DNA of 64,000 nucleotides, from NCBI GenBank assembly GCA_035610835.1, contig CM069446.1, positions 2,247,001-2,311,000 of the forward strand. Direction: 5' to 3'. This document shows, one piece after another, positions 1-11,834 of this stretch; within the stretch, counting starts at the first letter, position 1; each line of letters begins with the position of its first letter. Position numbers and translations under genes: made by a program. The notes under the pieces were generated by a model that was not told the DNA's origin, did no database searches, and was given only the letters and a program-made list of their open reading frames with translations. Source of the DNA: Ophiura sarsii (lineage: Eukaryota; Echinodermata; Ophiuroidea; Amphilepidida; Ophiuridae).

Positions 1-340
1 AATTTGAACCCGTGATTTCCGATTGCCAACGACATGGCCAACCTACGCACGCCACAGAGATTTACGACTGTAATTGTGATAGTTTTATTATTTAACCATG
101 TCCATTTATTTATAACGAACGGATTTTTATTGTGCCATTTTTGCCAAATGTGTGTGTTGCTCTCGCACAAAATGTGTTTGTAATTTGATTATAATTCTTA
201 TTTTTAAAAGAACGGTAATTTATTTTTGACATTTTCGAGAAAAAAATGGCGTTACCCTGATACGGTAAACGCCAGCAGTGCGGTGTCCGCGTGGGCAAGC
301 ATACAGATGATGCTAAGCAAATCCAGAATATAAAACAAAA
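1..340. other. Unassigned intergenic DNA
   Basis: I see no gene, tandem repeat or inverted terminal structure here. Short ORFs lack recognisable motifs. Confidence 0.5.
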
Positions 341-414
341 AGTGCTCCTAATGGGACTCGAACCCACAACCTCTCGCTCCTCAAGCGACTATCTTTCCGC
401 TACACTAAACGTGC
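341..414 (-). pseudogene. tRNA-like relic (tRNA pseudogene or SINE head)
   Basis: On the minus strand there is a perfect A box (TAGTGTAGCGG, complement of 397-407) and a perfect B box (GGTTCGAGTCC, complement of 354-364). A five-base T-stem and a run of five T's at 337-341 follow, which would end Pol III transcription. A 7-base anticodon loop TTGAGGA would read GAG (Leu), but the long variable arm of tRNA-Leu is missing. Only about 4 of 7 acceptor-stem pairs form, so a functional tRNA is unlikely. A decayed tRNA or a tRNA-derived SINE head fits best. Confidence 0.55.
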
Positions 415-755
415 TAATTGAAAAAATGTAACGCAAATAATTTATTTATATCATGGGTCATGGGTTAATGCACTGTGTTAAATTCTACAATCCCGGCCGC
501 CACTCTGTTCAAAGGCACAAAAAAGTTGACTTTTGTTATGCTTTTTTTGCAATCCTGAGGTGTGCAGTTCGATTTTCTTTCTCGAATTGTTTAGAAAACC
601 ATCCATTTTAGAACATCTGAAATTTAAAATGAACTGCACACCTGGGAAAGTATGATGCCAAGGGCATATTTTTTGCACGTAAATCCAATACAAGAGTTCT
701 GAAAATCGACAAAATATGACGTCATAACCATTGCTTCGGGACAAAATGGCGCGGT

Positions 756-794
<39 letters not shown>

Positions 795-2094
795 TAGCCT
801 GTGGTCGTATATATTTTCATCCATGAATAGCGCCACCAGGCTCAACACAGCTAAACTTCTTTGTGATAAAAATTCAACAGATGGCGGTTGCTATTATGTC
901 CCAATTTCAAATTTCTAAGGGATGTGTTGCACCAATGAATGCAAATACTGCTGAGAGGTTGTCAATATATATAGATTGAGATCAAATATGTTCTCAAAAT
1001 TAATTAGCTTCAAAAGTCTGAAAGTAGCCAAATAGAAACAATGTTTGAAATCACTCAAGTGTGACGATTATTTTTTATATCCTCAAAATTGACTTAAACT
1101 AAAATAATCATTAGTTATTTGAACAACCTAGGCCTAACTGTATAACAACAGTTATAAAAGAGAGATGGGAATAAAAGGTTAGAGAAGAAGACGGATTTTC
1201 TTTTAAATCACCAACCCTTACAAAATGGCGTATAGCCTATTGTCAGTTTGATACGTCGATCCGATTTTAATAATTTAAAAATCTCACGAAAGGTTACAAT
1301 ATTTTACAGTAGATTACAACAAAAAAACCTTTTATTAACATTGATCTTCATGATGAAAGAATAAGTCAAATGTAGTCATCGATGGGTACTAATCATTTTG
1401 GGACAGCCTGTACATGACATAAGGTCCTCAGAAGTACAGAAGTCACTCAAAAATTCCTTTGGTTGGATGTAAGTCCCCAAAAATCCCCCCCCCCCCCCCC
1501 CCCCCCCAAAAAAATGGAAAAAACAACAACAACAACAACAACCCACCACTAACAACAACAACAAAGTTCAAAAGAGGGTTGGGGCTGTGTTTGACAAGTT
1601 AGCCCCCTTCCTCTCCTTTTAGTGTAAAAAGGTCCACTTGGCACTCGTCCTTTTCACTTTTGACAAAATCCGCCCCATCCCGAAAGAAATCGAGAAAAAG
1701 GCTGCCTCAAGGGTTAATTTTGGTTCCCATCGATTGTGATGGTTTCAGAAAATACTGTAAAAATTCTTGGGAGCCACTTTCTTATTTTCAAAATAGGTCA
1801 ATTGCTATTGGCTCCAATTCTTTTTTTCATGCTTGACCTGACCTCACTCACCATTGAACTTTTAGCTTCACGACATTATATTGGCCTCATCACCTTAAGT
1901 TTAAACCTTTTTGGCTAACATTTTAAGATTTCCAAATGTTTGAATCTTAAAATTGTATTTTTGTCTTTAAATTGTATTTCATGATGAATCAGAATGTGAG
2001 CCCTGACCAACATTGATTCGCTTAACACGTGAAATCGAGATGCTTGATGAACTAAATACGGACACTTAAAAACTGATTGTGCCACTTTTGATTA
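415..2094. other. Unassigned DNA with a long poly(C) run, a second C run and (AAC)n
   Basis: No gene is supported. A C homopolymer of about 38 bases lies at 757-794 and another at about 1486-1507, followed by an AAC microsatellite at about 1524-1563. Near 1385-1412 there is a mariner-style end (TTTTGGGACAGCCTGTAC), also seen in reverse near 12470-12490. The poly-glycine ORFs across the C runs are artefacts. Confidence 0.6.
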
Positions 2095-2098
2095 TTAA

Positions 2099-3450
2099 GA
2101 GTCAGTCTGTGTAATTTTTTAGAATTGATTCTATCCTTCAAATAATAGATTTTTCTCATAGCTTGTGTATTGGTAGGCCCTTGGGCACTAACAACTAGGG
2201 TGACTTTCAAAAAATAAAAATCGACTCGTTGCCATGGTAACCCACCAAAAACCAATTTGGGCCATTTTGGACCATATTTGCCCTGAAATTTACTCAAAAT
2301 TGTCTTATGTCAAGAACTCACTGTACCAAAACGGAATAATACTGGAACCTTCTAATACAATCATCTCAAAGGACAACTCTTCCCCTACTGACTGCATCAT
2401 TTAAAGGTAAATATCTTACTCCTAAAGGTAAATGCCAAGTATTTAAAGGTTGCTTGTTTTCAGTTTTGAAATAAAGGCGATTTTTGACCAAATGTATTAC
2501 CTTAAAATTAATTCTGCCAGGGGTGCCAGAAATTTGTCTTTGCTGGTGTGAGTAGTTAAATGTATTGCCCTTCCAAATCTGTAAAAAGTAGCTTGGGCAA
2601 ATGATATTCCTAAGTACAGTGTTGCCAGGAACAACAGCCTTTTTGAAATCTGAGCATTTTGACTAAATAAGCCTTTTAACACTATTTGTTATAAAAGCAT
2701 GTGTTTTTTCAATGATATTCAATTAAAACATATTCTAATAACTCAGTTACATTCTTGTGGTTGATTGCAAAGGGTAATCTGTAATAACAATTCGACCTGT
2801 TGCCATGGTAACAACCAAAAAACAATTTTGGCCATTTTGGACCAAATTTGCCCTGAAATATACTTAAAATTATCGTTGTCAAGAACTGACCATACCAAAA
2901 CAGAATAATACTGGAACCTTAGAATACAATCATATCAAAGGACTCCTCTTCCCCACTGACTGCATCATTTAAGGGTGAATATCTTATTCTTAAAGGTAAA
3001 TTTTAAGTATTTAAAGGTTGCCTATTTTCAGTTTTGAAAATCAAGGTGATTTTTGACCAAAAGTATTGCCTTAAAAATCTTCTTTTCAGGGGTGCCAGAA
3101 ATATGTCCTTGCTGGTGTAAGTAGTTCGATGTATTGCCCATTCAGAATACAATCACCTCAAAGGACACCTCTTCCCCTACTGACTGCATCGTTTAAGGGT
3201 GAATATCTTATTCTTAAAGGTAAATACTAAGTATTGAAAGGTTGCCTATTTTCAGTTTTGATAATCAAGGTGATTTTTGACCAAAAGTATTGCCTTAAAA
3301 ATCTCCTTTTCAGGGGTGCCAGTAATATGTTCGATGTATTGCCCATTCAGATCTGTAAAGAAAAGCTTGGGCAAATGATATTCCTAAGTACAGTGTTGCC
3401 AGGAACAACAGCCATTTTTAAATCTAAGCATTTTTACTAAATAAGGCTTT
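2099..3450 (-). repeat. Left arm of the foldback element: minus-oriented ~570-bp modules
   Basis: Two recognisable modules are followed by a shortened one (about 3110-3450) in which a stretch is deleted, so the 'CCCATTCAG' and 'AATACAATCA' blocks are directly joined. All read in the opposite orientation to those at 3.8-7.7 kb. A 66-68-residue ORF recurs as the repeat is copied; it is not a gene. Confidence 0.8.
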
Positions 3451-3789
3451 TGAACCTGTCATTATCAAAGTGTTGTGAACATGTTTACCATACATATACC
3501 TGTTATGTATATTCAGTATTATGCCTATACCTGTCTGTATATTCCAAGAATTTGTTTTCTTCTGGCAACACTAGATACTACTTCGTTGTATCGCTTGTCT
3601 GCATGCTATATACTGTTCACAAGAAAGGTTGTAATTTCAGCTACTCACACTAGCAAACATGTTATTTTGTCAACACTGATTTTCATAGGTTTAGCTGGAT
3701 GCTGCTGGATTTATGTACAGTCTATGTTTATGAAATTGGGTGTTATCCAGTAACCCAGGCAACACTCTTTTTCATATTACTCTTTGAAA

Positions 3790-6700
3790 ACAACCACAAG
3801 AATGTAACCGAGTTAATAGAATATGTTTTGATTGAATAGCATTGAAAAAATACATGCTTTCATAACAAATATTGTTTGAAAAGGCATATTTAGTCAAAAT
3901 TCTCAGATTTTAACAAGGCTGTTGCGCCTGGCGACACCGTACTTATCATTTGCCCAAGCTACTGTTTACAGATTTGAAAGGGCAATACATGTAACTGCTA
4001 CTAGCTGGAAGAGGGATTTTTAAGGCAATACTTTTGGTCAAAAATCACTTCTTTTTTTTCGAAACTGAAAATAGGCAACCTTTAAATACTTAGCATTTAC
4101 CTTTAAGAGTAAGATGTTTTTGGTTGTTACCGTGGCAACAGGTCACATTTTCATTACAGATAACCCTTTGCAAACAACCCCAATAATGTAACAGAGTTAT
4201 TAGAGTATGTTTTGATTGAATATCATTGAAAAACACATGCTTTATAAGTTATAACAGATAGGGTTCAAAAGCCATATTTAGTAAAAATGCTTAGATTTAA
4301 AAATGGCTGTTGTTCCTGGCAACACTGTACTTAGGAATATCATTTGCCCAAGCTACTTTTTATAGATCTGCATGGGCAATACATCGAACTACTTACACCA
4401 GCAAGGACATATTTCTGGCACCTCTGAAAAGGAGATTTTTAAGGCAATACTTTGGTCAAAAATCACCCTTGATTTTCAAAACTGAAAATAGGCAACCTTT
4501 AAATACTTAGCATTTACCTTTAAGAATAAGATTCACCCTTAAATGATGCAGTCAGTAGGGGAAGAGGTGTCCTCTGAGATGATTGTATTCTAAGGTTCCA
4601 GTATTATTCTGTTTTGGTATGGTCAGTTCTTGACATAAGATAATTTTGAGTACATTTCATGGCAAATTTGGTCCAAAATTGTTTTTTTGGTTGTTACCAT
4701 GGCTACAGGTCGAATTGTAATTACAGATTACCCTTTGCAATCAACCAAAAAAAGTTTACTGAGTTATTAGAATATAGTTTGATTGAATATCAATGAAAAC
4801 ACATGCTTTTATAACAAATACGGTTAAAGAGCCTTATTTAGCAAAAATGCTTTGATTTCAAAATGGCTGTTGTTTCTGGTAACACTGTACATAGGAATAT
4901 CATTTACCCAAGCTAATTTTTACAGATCTGAATGGGCAATACATCGACTATTTACACCAGCAAGGACATATTTCTGGCACCCCTGAAAAGGAGATTTTTA
5001 AGCAATATTTTTGGTCAAAAATCACCTTGATTTTCAAAACTGAAAATAGGCAATCTTTCAATACTTAGCATTTACCTTTAGAATAAGATATTCACCCTTA
5101 AATGATGCAGTCAGTAGGGGAAGAGTTGTCCTTTGAGGTGATTGTATTCTAAGGTTTCAGTATTATTCTGTTTTGGTTTCAGTTCTTGACATAAGATAAT
5201 TTTGAGTACATTTCATGGCAAATTTGGTCAAAAATGGCAAAAATAGTTTTTTGGTTGTTACCATGGCAACAGGTCGAATTGTTATTACGGATAACCCTTT
5301 GCAATCAACCCAAAAAAAAATTTACTGAGTTATTAGAATATGTTTTGATTGAATATCATTGAAAACACATGCTTTTATAACAAATACGGTTAAAGAGCCT
5401 TATTTAGCAAAAATGCTTTGATTTCAAAATGGCTGTTGTTTCTGGTAACACTGTACTTAGGAATATCATTTACCCAAGCTACTTTTTACAGATCTGAATG
5501 GGCTATACATCGACTATTTACACCAGCAAGGACATATTTCTGGCACCCCTGAAAAGGAGATTTTTAAGCAATACTTTTGGTCAAAAATCACCTTGAGTTT
5601 CAAAACTGAAAATAGGCAATCTTTCAATACTTAGCATTTACCTTTAGAATAAGATATTCACCCTTAAATGATGCAGTCAGTAGGGGAAGAGTTGTCCTTT
5701 GAGGTGATTGTATTCTAAGGTTTCAGTATTATTCTGTTTTGGTTTCAGTTCTTGACATAAGATAATTTTGAGTACATTTCATGGCAAATTTGGTCCAAAA
5801 TGGCAAAAATGGTTTTTTGGTTGTTACCATGGCAACAGGTCGAATTGTTATTACAGATAACCCTTTGCAATCAACCCAAAAAAAAGTTTACTGAGTCATT
5901 AGAATATGATTTGATTGAAGATCATTGGAAAAACACATGCTTTTATAACAAATAGTGTTAAAAAGCCTTATTTAGTAAAAAAAATGCTTAGATTTAAAAA
6001 TGGCTGTTGTTTCTGGCAACACTGTACTTAGGAATATCATTTGCCCAAGCTACCTTTTACCGATCTGAATGGGCAATACATCGAACTACTTACACCAGCA
6101 AGGACATGTTTCTGGCACCCCTGAAAAGAAGATTTTTAAGGCAATACTTTTGGTCAAAAATCACCTTGATTTTCAAAACTGAAAATAGGCAACCTTTAAA
6201 TACTTAGCATTTACCTTTAAGAAATAAGATATTCACCCTTAAATGATGCAGTCAGTAGGGGAAGAGTTGTCCTTTGAGGTGATTGTATTCTAAGGTTTCA
6301 GTATTATTCTGTTTTGGTTTCAGTTCTTGACATAAGATAATTTTGAGTACATTTCATGGCAAATTTGGTCAAAAATGGCAAAAATGGTTTTTTGGTTGTT
6401 ACCATGGCAACAGGTCGAATTTTTATTACAGATAACCCTTTGCAATCAACCCACAAAAAAGTTTACTGAGTCATTAGAATATGATTTGATTGAAGATCAT
6501 TGGAAAAACACATGCTTTTATAACAAATAGTGTTAAAAAGCCTTATTTAGTAAAAAAATGCTTAGATTTAAAAATGGCTGTTGTTTCTGGCAACACTGTA
6601 CTTAGGAATATCATTTGCCCAAGCTACCTTTTATCGATCTGAATGGGCAATACATCGAACTACTTTCACCAGCAAGGACATATTTCTGGCACCCCTGAAA

Positions 6701-7683
6701 AGAAGATTTTTAAGGCAATACTTTTGGTCAAAAATCACCTTGATTTTCAAAACTGAAAATAGACAACCTTTAAATACTTAGCATTTACCTTTAAGAATAA
6801 GATATTCACCCCTAAATGATGCAGTCAGTAGGGGAAGAGGAGTCCTTTGATATGATTGTATTCTAAGGTTCCAGTGTTATTCTGTTTTGGTATGGTCAGT
6901 TCTTAACATACAATAATTTTAAGTATATTTCAGGGCAAATTTGGTCCAAAATGGCCAAATTTTTGGTTGTTACCATGGCAACAGGTCGAATTGTTATTAC
7001 AGATTACCCTTTGCAATCAACCACAAGAATGTAACCGAGTTATTAGAATATGTTTTAATTGAATATCATTGAAAAAACACATGCTTTTATAACAAATAGG
7101 GTTAAAAGGCTTATTTAGTCAAAATGCTCAGATTTCAAAAAGGCTGTTGTTCCTGGCAACACTGTACTTAGGAATATCATTTGCCCAAGCTACTTTTTAC
7201 AGATTTGGAAGGGCAATACATTTAACTACTCACACCAGCAAAGACAAATTTCTGGCACCCCTGGCAGAATTAATTTTAAGGTAATACATTTGGTCAAAAA
7301 TCGCCTTTATTTCAAAACTGAAAACAAGCAACCTTTAAATACTTGGCATTTACCTTTAGGAGTAAGATATTTACCTTTAAATGATGCAGTCAGTAGGGAA
7401 AGAGTTGTCCTTTGAGATGATTGTATTGAAAGGTTCCAGTATTATTCCGTTTTGGTACAGTGAGTTCTTGACATAAGTCAATTTTGAGTAAATTTCAGGG
7501 CAAATATGGTCCAATATGGCCCAAATTGGTTTTTGGTGGGTTACCATGGCAACGAGTCAATTTTTTATTTTTTGAAAGTCACCCTAGTTGTTAGTGCCCA
7601 AGGGCCTACCAATACACAAGCTATGAGAAAAATCTATTATTTGAAGGATAGAATCAATTCTAAAAAATTACACAGACTGACTC
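3790..7683 (+). repeat. Right arm of the foldback element: about seven ~570-bp modules
   Basis: Marker spacings are 567, 564, 566, 575, 571 and 571 bp, showing a regular head-to-tail array. The last module is the most diverged and carries the terminal sequence shared with the left end. Internal modules are more alike than the outermost ones, which suggests homogenisation by unequal exchange or replication slippage. Confidence 0.8.
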
Positions 7684-7687
7684 TTAA

Positions 7688-8612
7688 ATACTTTACTATT
7701 TGACATTTATAGGAACTTCAAGACGATTAAATTACCTTGCAGATGCTGTTTGTTTTGTCTCATATGCTTTATACTGTCTCAAAATATGCTTGATTAAAAT
7801 AAAGTTGGCACTAAAAGTCAAATCTGTGCCATTTACCAAAAAAATGCTTCAAAGTGTAAAAGGGCAGAGAGATTGCCGAGAAAAATGAAATTTGGAAAAA
7901 AATATTGTTTACAGTTTATAGATTTTAGAAACCATGAAATGCAATAATGTATGAGAAAAAGGGTTGAATGATAGAAATATTGTTCATGAAGCAATATCAT
8001 GACATGTGGGACTGGGAATCGTGCTAATAATTTTGATGTCATCTGCATCGAAATGACTAAATCATGAAATAAGAATTACGTAGGTATATAACTGTTATCG
8101 TAAAAATAAAAATATTAAAGGGGTTTTACTAGCGGATAGGGAATATCGTTTTTCTCAATATGGATGCGATGCTGATGATACCGTTCTCTTCCTTGATGGT
8201 TCTGCCAAATCCATGAGATGCTAGATTTGTTAAAGCAGTTTGGATAATATTTTAATATTTTAATATTAAAATAGGCTCAGAAAAGGTGAGTCTAAATACA
8301 ATATAATGAAATCCCAGTAAAATGGGCTGGAGTATTAATGCAGAGGACAATTTTAAAGCTCTCAGAATTGTATTTTCAACTAATGTCGAGAGTATGGTAA
8401 ATTTGAACTGAACATGTCATGGAATCTCTTATAAGAAAACTAATTTATGAATGGTCAAGATTAAGAAACTTCACAATATTGAAAATTAAACATGTCAAAA
8501 CCTATTGTTATCCAAGCTCATTTTCTTAATGTGAACTTTACCTGATCCTCTTGAAGAATGTATCAAGGAACTGAGCAGATTATCTGGAAAGGTGTATAGG
8601 CTATAGGCTATG
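7688..8612. other. Unassigned AT-rich DNA
   Basis: No gene or repeat structure recognised apart from short A/T runs. Confidence 0.5.
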
Positions 8613-8616
8613 TTAA

Positions 8617-9015
8617 AGGGACATTAAGTGGTGTTGAAAACTTTAAATGTTTAAAAATTTACTTCAGAATTCAAGATGAACATTAAAAAATTGCCATTAT
8701 TGTTGTTTCTACTAACAAAAACACAGCAAAACTTGATTAAAACAATATCATCGCTATTTATTGAAAAACGCCCTCTATGAAAATATGGTTCGCGTTATGT
8801 ATCACGCGTACTGCAGGGGAATACTGTCGGACGTAAAATGCTCGTCGCGGCTGTACGAGCATTTTTGAATCGACGTTTTCTTGTACAAAGAGGGCTGATT
8901 TTTCTTAATCCTTATAGGTGTAAGTTCATACATGTAATACAGTTATAAAAATATACTAATCCCAGTTTTTATCATAATTGAGGGCGCAGTCTCCAACACA
9001 TCTCTTAGTGCCCCT
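8617..9015. mobile_element. TTAA-flanked MITE, 399 bp
   Basis: TTAA at 8613-8616 and 9016-9019 brackets termini AGGGACATTAAGTG and CTTAGTGCCCCT, which are imperfect inverted repeats. There is no coding capacity. A reverse-oriented partial relative lies at about 19,490-19,690 and shares the segments around 'TTTTTCAATAAATAGCGATG' and 'CATTTAAAATGTTCAACACC'. Confidence 0.75.
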
Positions 9016-9285
9016 TTAATCATTAGGTAATACCCCTGTCACACATACGGCGATCAGGCCTTGCGCTCTCGTTGCGCTGAAAAAAGCCATGCAAAACACA
9101 GTAAGGTCTCTAAGAACCGAATGGGGACGCAGTGGACACCATCTAGAGCGGGGTAGGGTCTCCATGATCGCCCTTGGGGGCCATACAAAGCGCCGCGCTT
9201 ATTTATGCTCTGCTGCGATCAAATTGCGCTTATAAGTCGCTGTCTGCGTTACTAGTACCTTCTCAACACGTTTTCAAATTATATA

Positions 9286-10034
9286 CAGTCCTCAAAATAA
9301 GTTACTACCTAGGTTATACATAATACAACACATACATTAACACATATCGGCCGAGTGCACCACTTTATAGGGAGGTAACCTACTTCCCTAGCAGCCCTAA
9401 CTGTAGCGTAACTTACTAACGATGTAATTCTCTGAGAGCAAAACTGGCGAGTAACACCAGAATAGTAACTAGCGAGATAAATGTCCACATTATTCAGCAT
9501 CGTCCCCTAAGAGATGAAACTAAGCATCCAGTATGGGTTTCACCCTAAAGCCAAGCAAATGCCGCTCACTCTCCCTATGCAGCGGGAAACCAACTGCAAT
9601 TGACTTTAATATTGGTGAAAACATTGTAAAAAAACTGTTGATCAGGACCCAACGTTTCCTTGGTTCGCTGATAACATTCAATGGTAAAGAAAAAGATGTG
9701 TATGACATGATTGTGAGACAAACAATAAATTGTACAATATTGAGCAATCACTGGTTCGCAATGAGTTCAAATTGGCTGTATATACCCGTTATTGTCTTTC
9801 TTCCTTAAGATTTTGCCTCACTGTTCATGATCTCACCAAAACCAGCCTCCAATATCGCGACTCGCAAGTTACAACCCTAGCAGCTTACCCCGGTTTGGGG
9901 CTCTCAAATGTTTTGGTTACGCCTCAGTTACTGGCGAGGTAGCGCTATTCTTCAGCTACTCGCCATTGGTGCACTCGGCCGATAGTTTTGAGTTGGAAGC
10001 ATATTACCTGGTCAGTTACTTATTTTGAGGACTG
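9286..10034. mobile_element. Nested TA-flanked Tc1/mariner-like MITE containing an RT fossil
   Basis: Ends CAGTCCTCAAAATAAGTTAC and GTTACTTATTTTGAGGACTG form a 20-bp inverted repeat with one mismatch. Both are bordered by TA (9284-9285, 10,035-10,036). Sub-terminal inverted blocks (ATCGGCCGAGTGCAC near 9346, its complement near 9970) extend the structure. Its interior is a decayed reverse-transcriptase fragment, not a transposase. Confidence 0.75.
9533..9890 (+). pseudogene. Fossil reverse-transcriptase C-terminal fragment
   Basis: The frame from 9533 reads GFTLKPSKCRSLSL...GK, the 'KPxKC' region that follows the RT catalytic motif in non-LTR elements. It continues through a 'TQRFLGS' stretch (the usual K-x-LG motif). 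After a frameshift near 9725 the frame from about 9730 reads QSLVRNEFKLAVYTRYCLSS..FCLTVHDLTKTSL, which also fits the downstream thumb/connection part of site-specific-type LINE RTs. Both ends stop inside the nested MITE. It looks like a retroelement fragment picked up by the DNA element, or an old insertion into it. Confidence 0.6.
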
Positions 10035-10283
10035 TACATTATACTCCTTGTAGAAGGAATAACAATGACCCATATTTAAAGCTAATCACATTGCCGATAC
10101 ATTGATTGTTATTTAAATCCTATTTAGAGAGCATTATCCTAGCTTAGCGTAATGCGATAATGCTATATAGCCATGGCGGGAGTTTAAACAGGTGTAGGCC
10201 TATCAATAACATTTTTGATTAATCTGAATACAAATACATGATATAATAGTGATAATATCATAATGTGTTTGTCTCCTGAAAGC

Positions 10284-10567
10284 AAAGGTTGGTTCACACT
10301 CAAACGTTATTTATTGTGCGGTGCGGTACGTTTATTGCAATGGCGTTAAAACATATTTAACTGCCATTGCGGCAGTCTGCGTTGCATTGCGTTGCATTGC
10401 GTTGACGCTGACGCTCTTATATTTTGCCGAACGGCACTGAATGCCATCGCATGCGGTGACCTGCGTTGACCAGGCGTGACCCGCGACGAATTACCGTACA
10501 TTGCGGTGGAAGTACGGCTACCGTATCGCATCGCACGGCAAACATCACCTAGTGTGAACGAACCTTT
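10284..10567. mobile_element. Second nested MITE with AAAGGTTGGTTCACACT ends
   Basis: The left terminus AAAGGTTGGTTCACACT (10,284) and right terminus AGTGTGAACGAACCTTT (ends 10,567) are inverted repeats with one mismatch. The interior has GCGTTGCATT short tandem repeats and no ORF with recognisable motifs. Target duplication is unclear. Confidence 0.6.
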
Positions 10568-10678
10568 ACTGCAGTCGCAGAGGACAAGTAGTTTGTATGC
10601 GTCCTTGCTACGTCGACGGGACGCTCACTTTTCGCTGCTACTGAGTCATTATAGCGCTCTGAACAGAACGCGGAACCC

Positions 10679-10714
10679 CCACGCTTGTTTTGTGCATGCA
10701 CAAAACAAGCGTGG
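10679..10714. repeat. 36-bp perfect palindrome
   Basis: The two 18-base halves are exact reverse complements with no spacer, centred on TGTGCA/TGCACA. It could extrude as a cruciform or act as a binding site for a symmetric dimer. Confidence 0.85.
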
Positions 10715-11059
10715 TGCAGTGGCGCTCAAGGAAGACCATGGGGACCCTCTCACGACCCTCTGAAGTCCCAGCCAGTTCCCACTGCGTCATTGAGGGGTAT
10801 GTGGAGATCTTGATGCGTTTTGCTTGGCGTTTTGATAATGTTTCAGCGTAATCCAAGCGCCGGTCTGATCGCAGCAGGTTGTGAAAGGGTTTTGGTGATA
10901 TTGATTTAAAAATGGACAGTTTTCCGCGCTATCACTGCGTGTTATACACTTTTTATAGCGCAGTGCAATCGCTGGCCTGATCGCCGTATGTGTGACAGGG
11001 CCTTTTAAGCGGCGCGAGCGAGCACGTTTTTGCGGCAGGGGTTATGTGAGACGGTTTCA

Positions 11060-11830
11060 GTTTTTAACTGAATTGGTCCCGAAAAACGTTCCGCGCGAAT
11101 TAGGTTTCAAAATTTTATATAACAACATGGCCATCGCGCAAAGGTCCACAAAAACCTTTCTGAAGCCATCCTATTAATCTTGATTAATAAAACTTTGAAA
11201 ATAATTCGCGCATAGCGCTAACAATTTGGCTATTGTAAAAATAAAAATGTCCTGAAAAACGTTCCTGAACCCATCCTGGCTTGAATAATAAGACATTGAA
11301 AATACTTCGCGCGTAAACTGGCTATTGTAACACTAAAATGGTCCAGAAAAACGTTCCTGAACAGTGACGTGGCCAGGTTATTCATATTGGGATGAACCGA
11401 CAGTGCCAATCTCAACCGGGACACGACGTCAATATTGGGGGGGGGGGATCGCCCCCCCCCCCCCCCTCCCCTCTGGCTGCGCCACTGTTCCTGAATCCAC
11501 GTTATTAAGCTCGAATAATAAAACATTTAAACTAATTCGCGTGTAGCTATATTGGCTATAAAATAAAAATGTCTAGAAAAAAGTTCCTAAAGCCATCTTG
11601 TAACGCTTGAATAAAAAAACATTGAAACTAATTCACGCGTAGCGCGCAAAAAATGGTTATTGTATAACACTTTAAAATGGTCCAGAAAAACGTTTCTGAA
11701 GCCATAGTAAATATAAAAAGGTTTAAAAAAACGTTCCTGAAGCCATCTTTTTAAGTTTGAATAATAAGACCGAAACTAATTCGCTCAAAGCGCGCAACAA
11801 TTGGTTATAAGACAATCCTCGCTCAGAAGA
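11060..11830. repeat. ~105-bp unit repeat cluster (first cluster, copy 1)
   Basis: Irregular tandem units share AAACGTTCCTGAAGCCATC, GCTTGAATAATAAAACATTG and an 'ATTCGCGCG-tAGCGCGC' block, near 11,086, 11,260, 11,350, 11,582, 11,690 and 11,733. A G/C-run segment (about 11,375-11,480) interrupts them; it is in reverse orientation to the repeat at 22.2-22.9 kb. Related clusters lie at 12.83-13.17 and 30.59-31.60 kb. No coding potential. Confidence 0.7.
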
Positions 11831-11834
11831 GATG

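Larger units (their letters stand above)
2099..7683. mobile_element. Giant TTAA-flanked foldback element with ~570-bp tandem modules
   Basis: The left end (GAGTCAGTCTGTGTAATTTT from 2099) is the exact reverse complement of the right end finishing at 7683. Homology continues inward for hundreds of bases. Each end is bordered by TTAA (2095-2098 and 7684-7687), a target-site duplication typical of piggyBac or Kolobok elements. The arms are tandem arrays of ~570-bp units. In the right arm the marker GTTACCATGGCAACAGGTCG recurs near 4126, 4693, 5257, 5823, 6398, 6969 and 7540. In the left arm its reverse complement occurs near 2228 and 2808. The centre (~3450-3780) is less repetitive. No transposase is present, so this is non-autonomous. 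The modular arms resemble the foldback (TU-like) elements described in sea urchins; that comparison is an inference. Confidence 0.85.
9034..11000. mobile_element. Outer TIR element carrying two nested TIR elements
   Basis: A 27-bp perfect inverted repeat starts CCCTGTCACACATACGGCGA at 9034 and ends at 11,000 with its reverse complement. The interior contains nested elements at 9286-10,034 and about 10,284-10,567. Without them the outer element would be ~930 bp. No clear target duplication is seen. The GC-rich interior carries a 36-bp perfect palindrome at 10,679-10,714. No transposase is present. Confidence 0.75.

Noticed and set aside
341..414. Functional tRNA-Leu(GAG)
   Set aside because: Weak acceptor pairing and no long variable arm; kept only as a tRNA-like relic.
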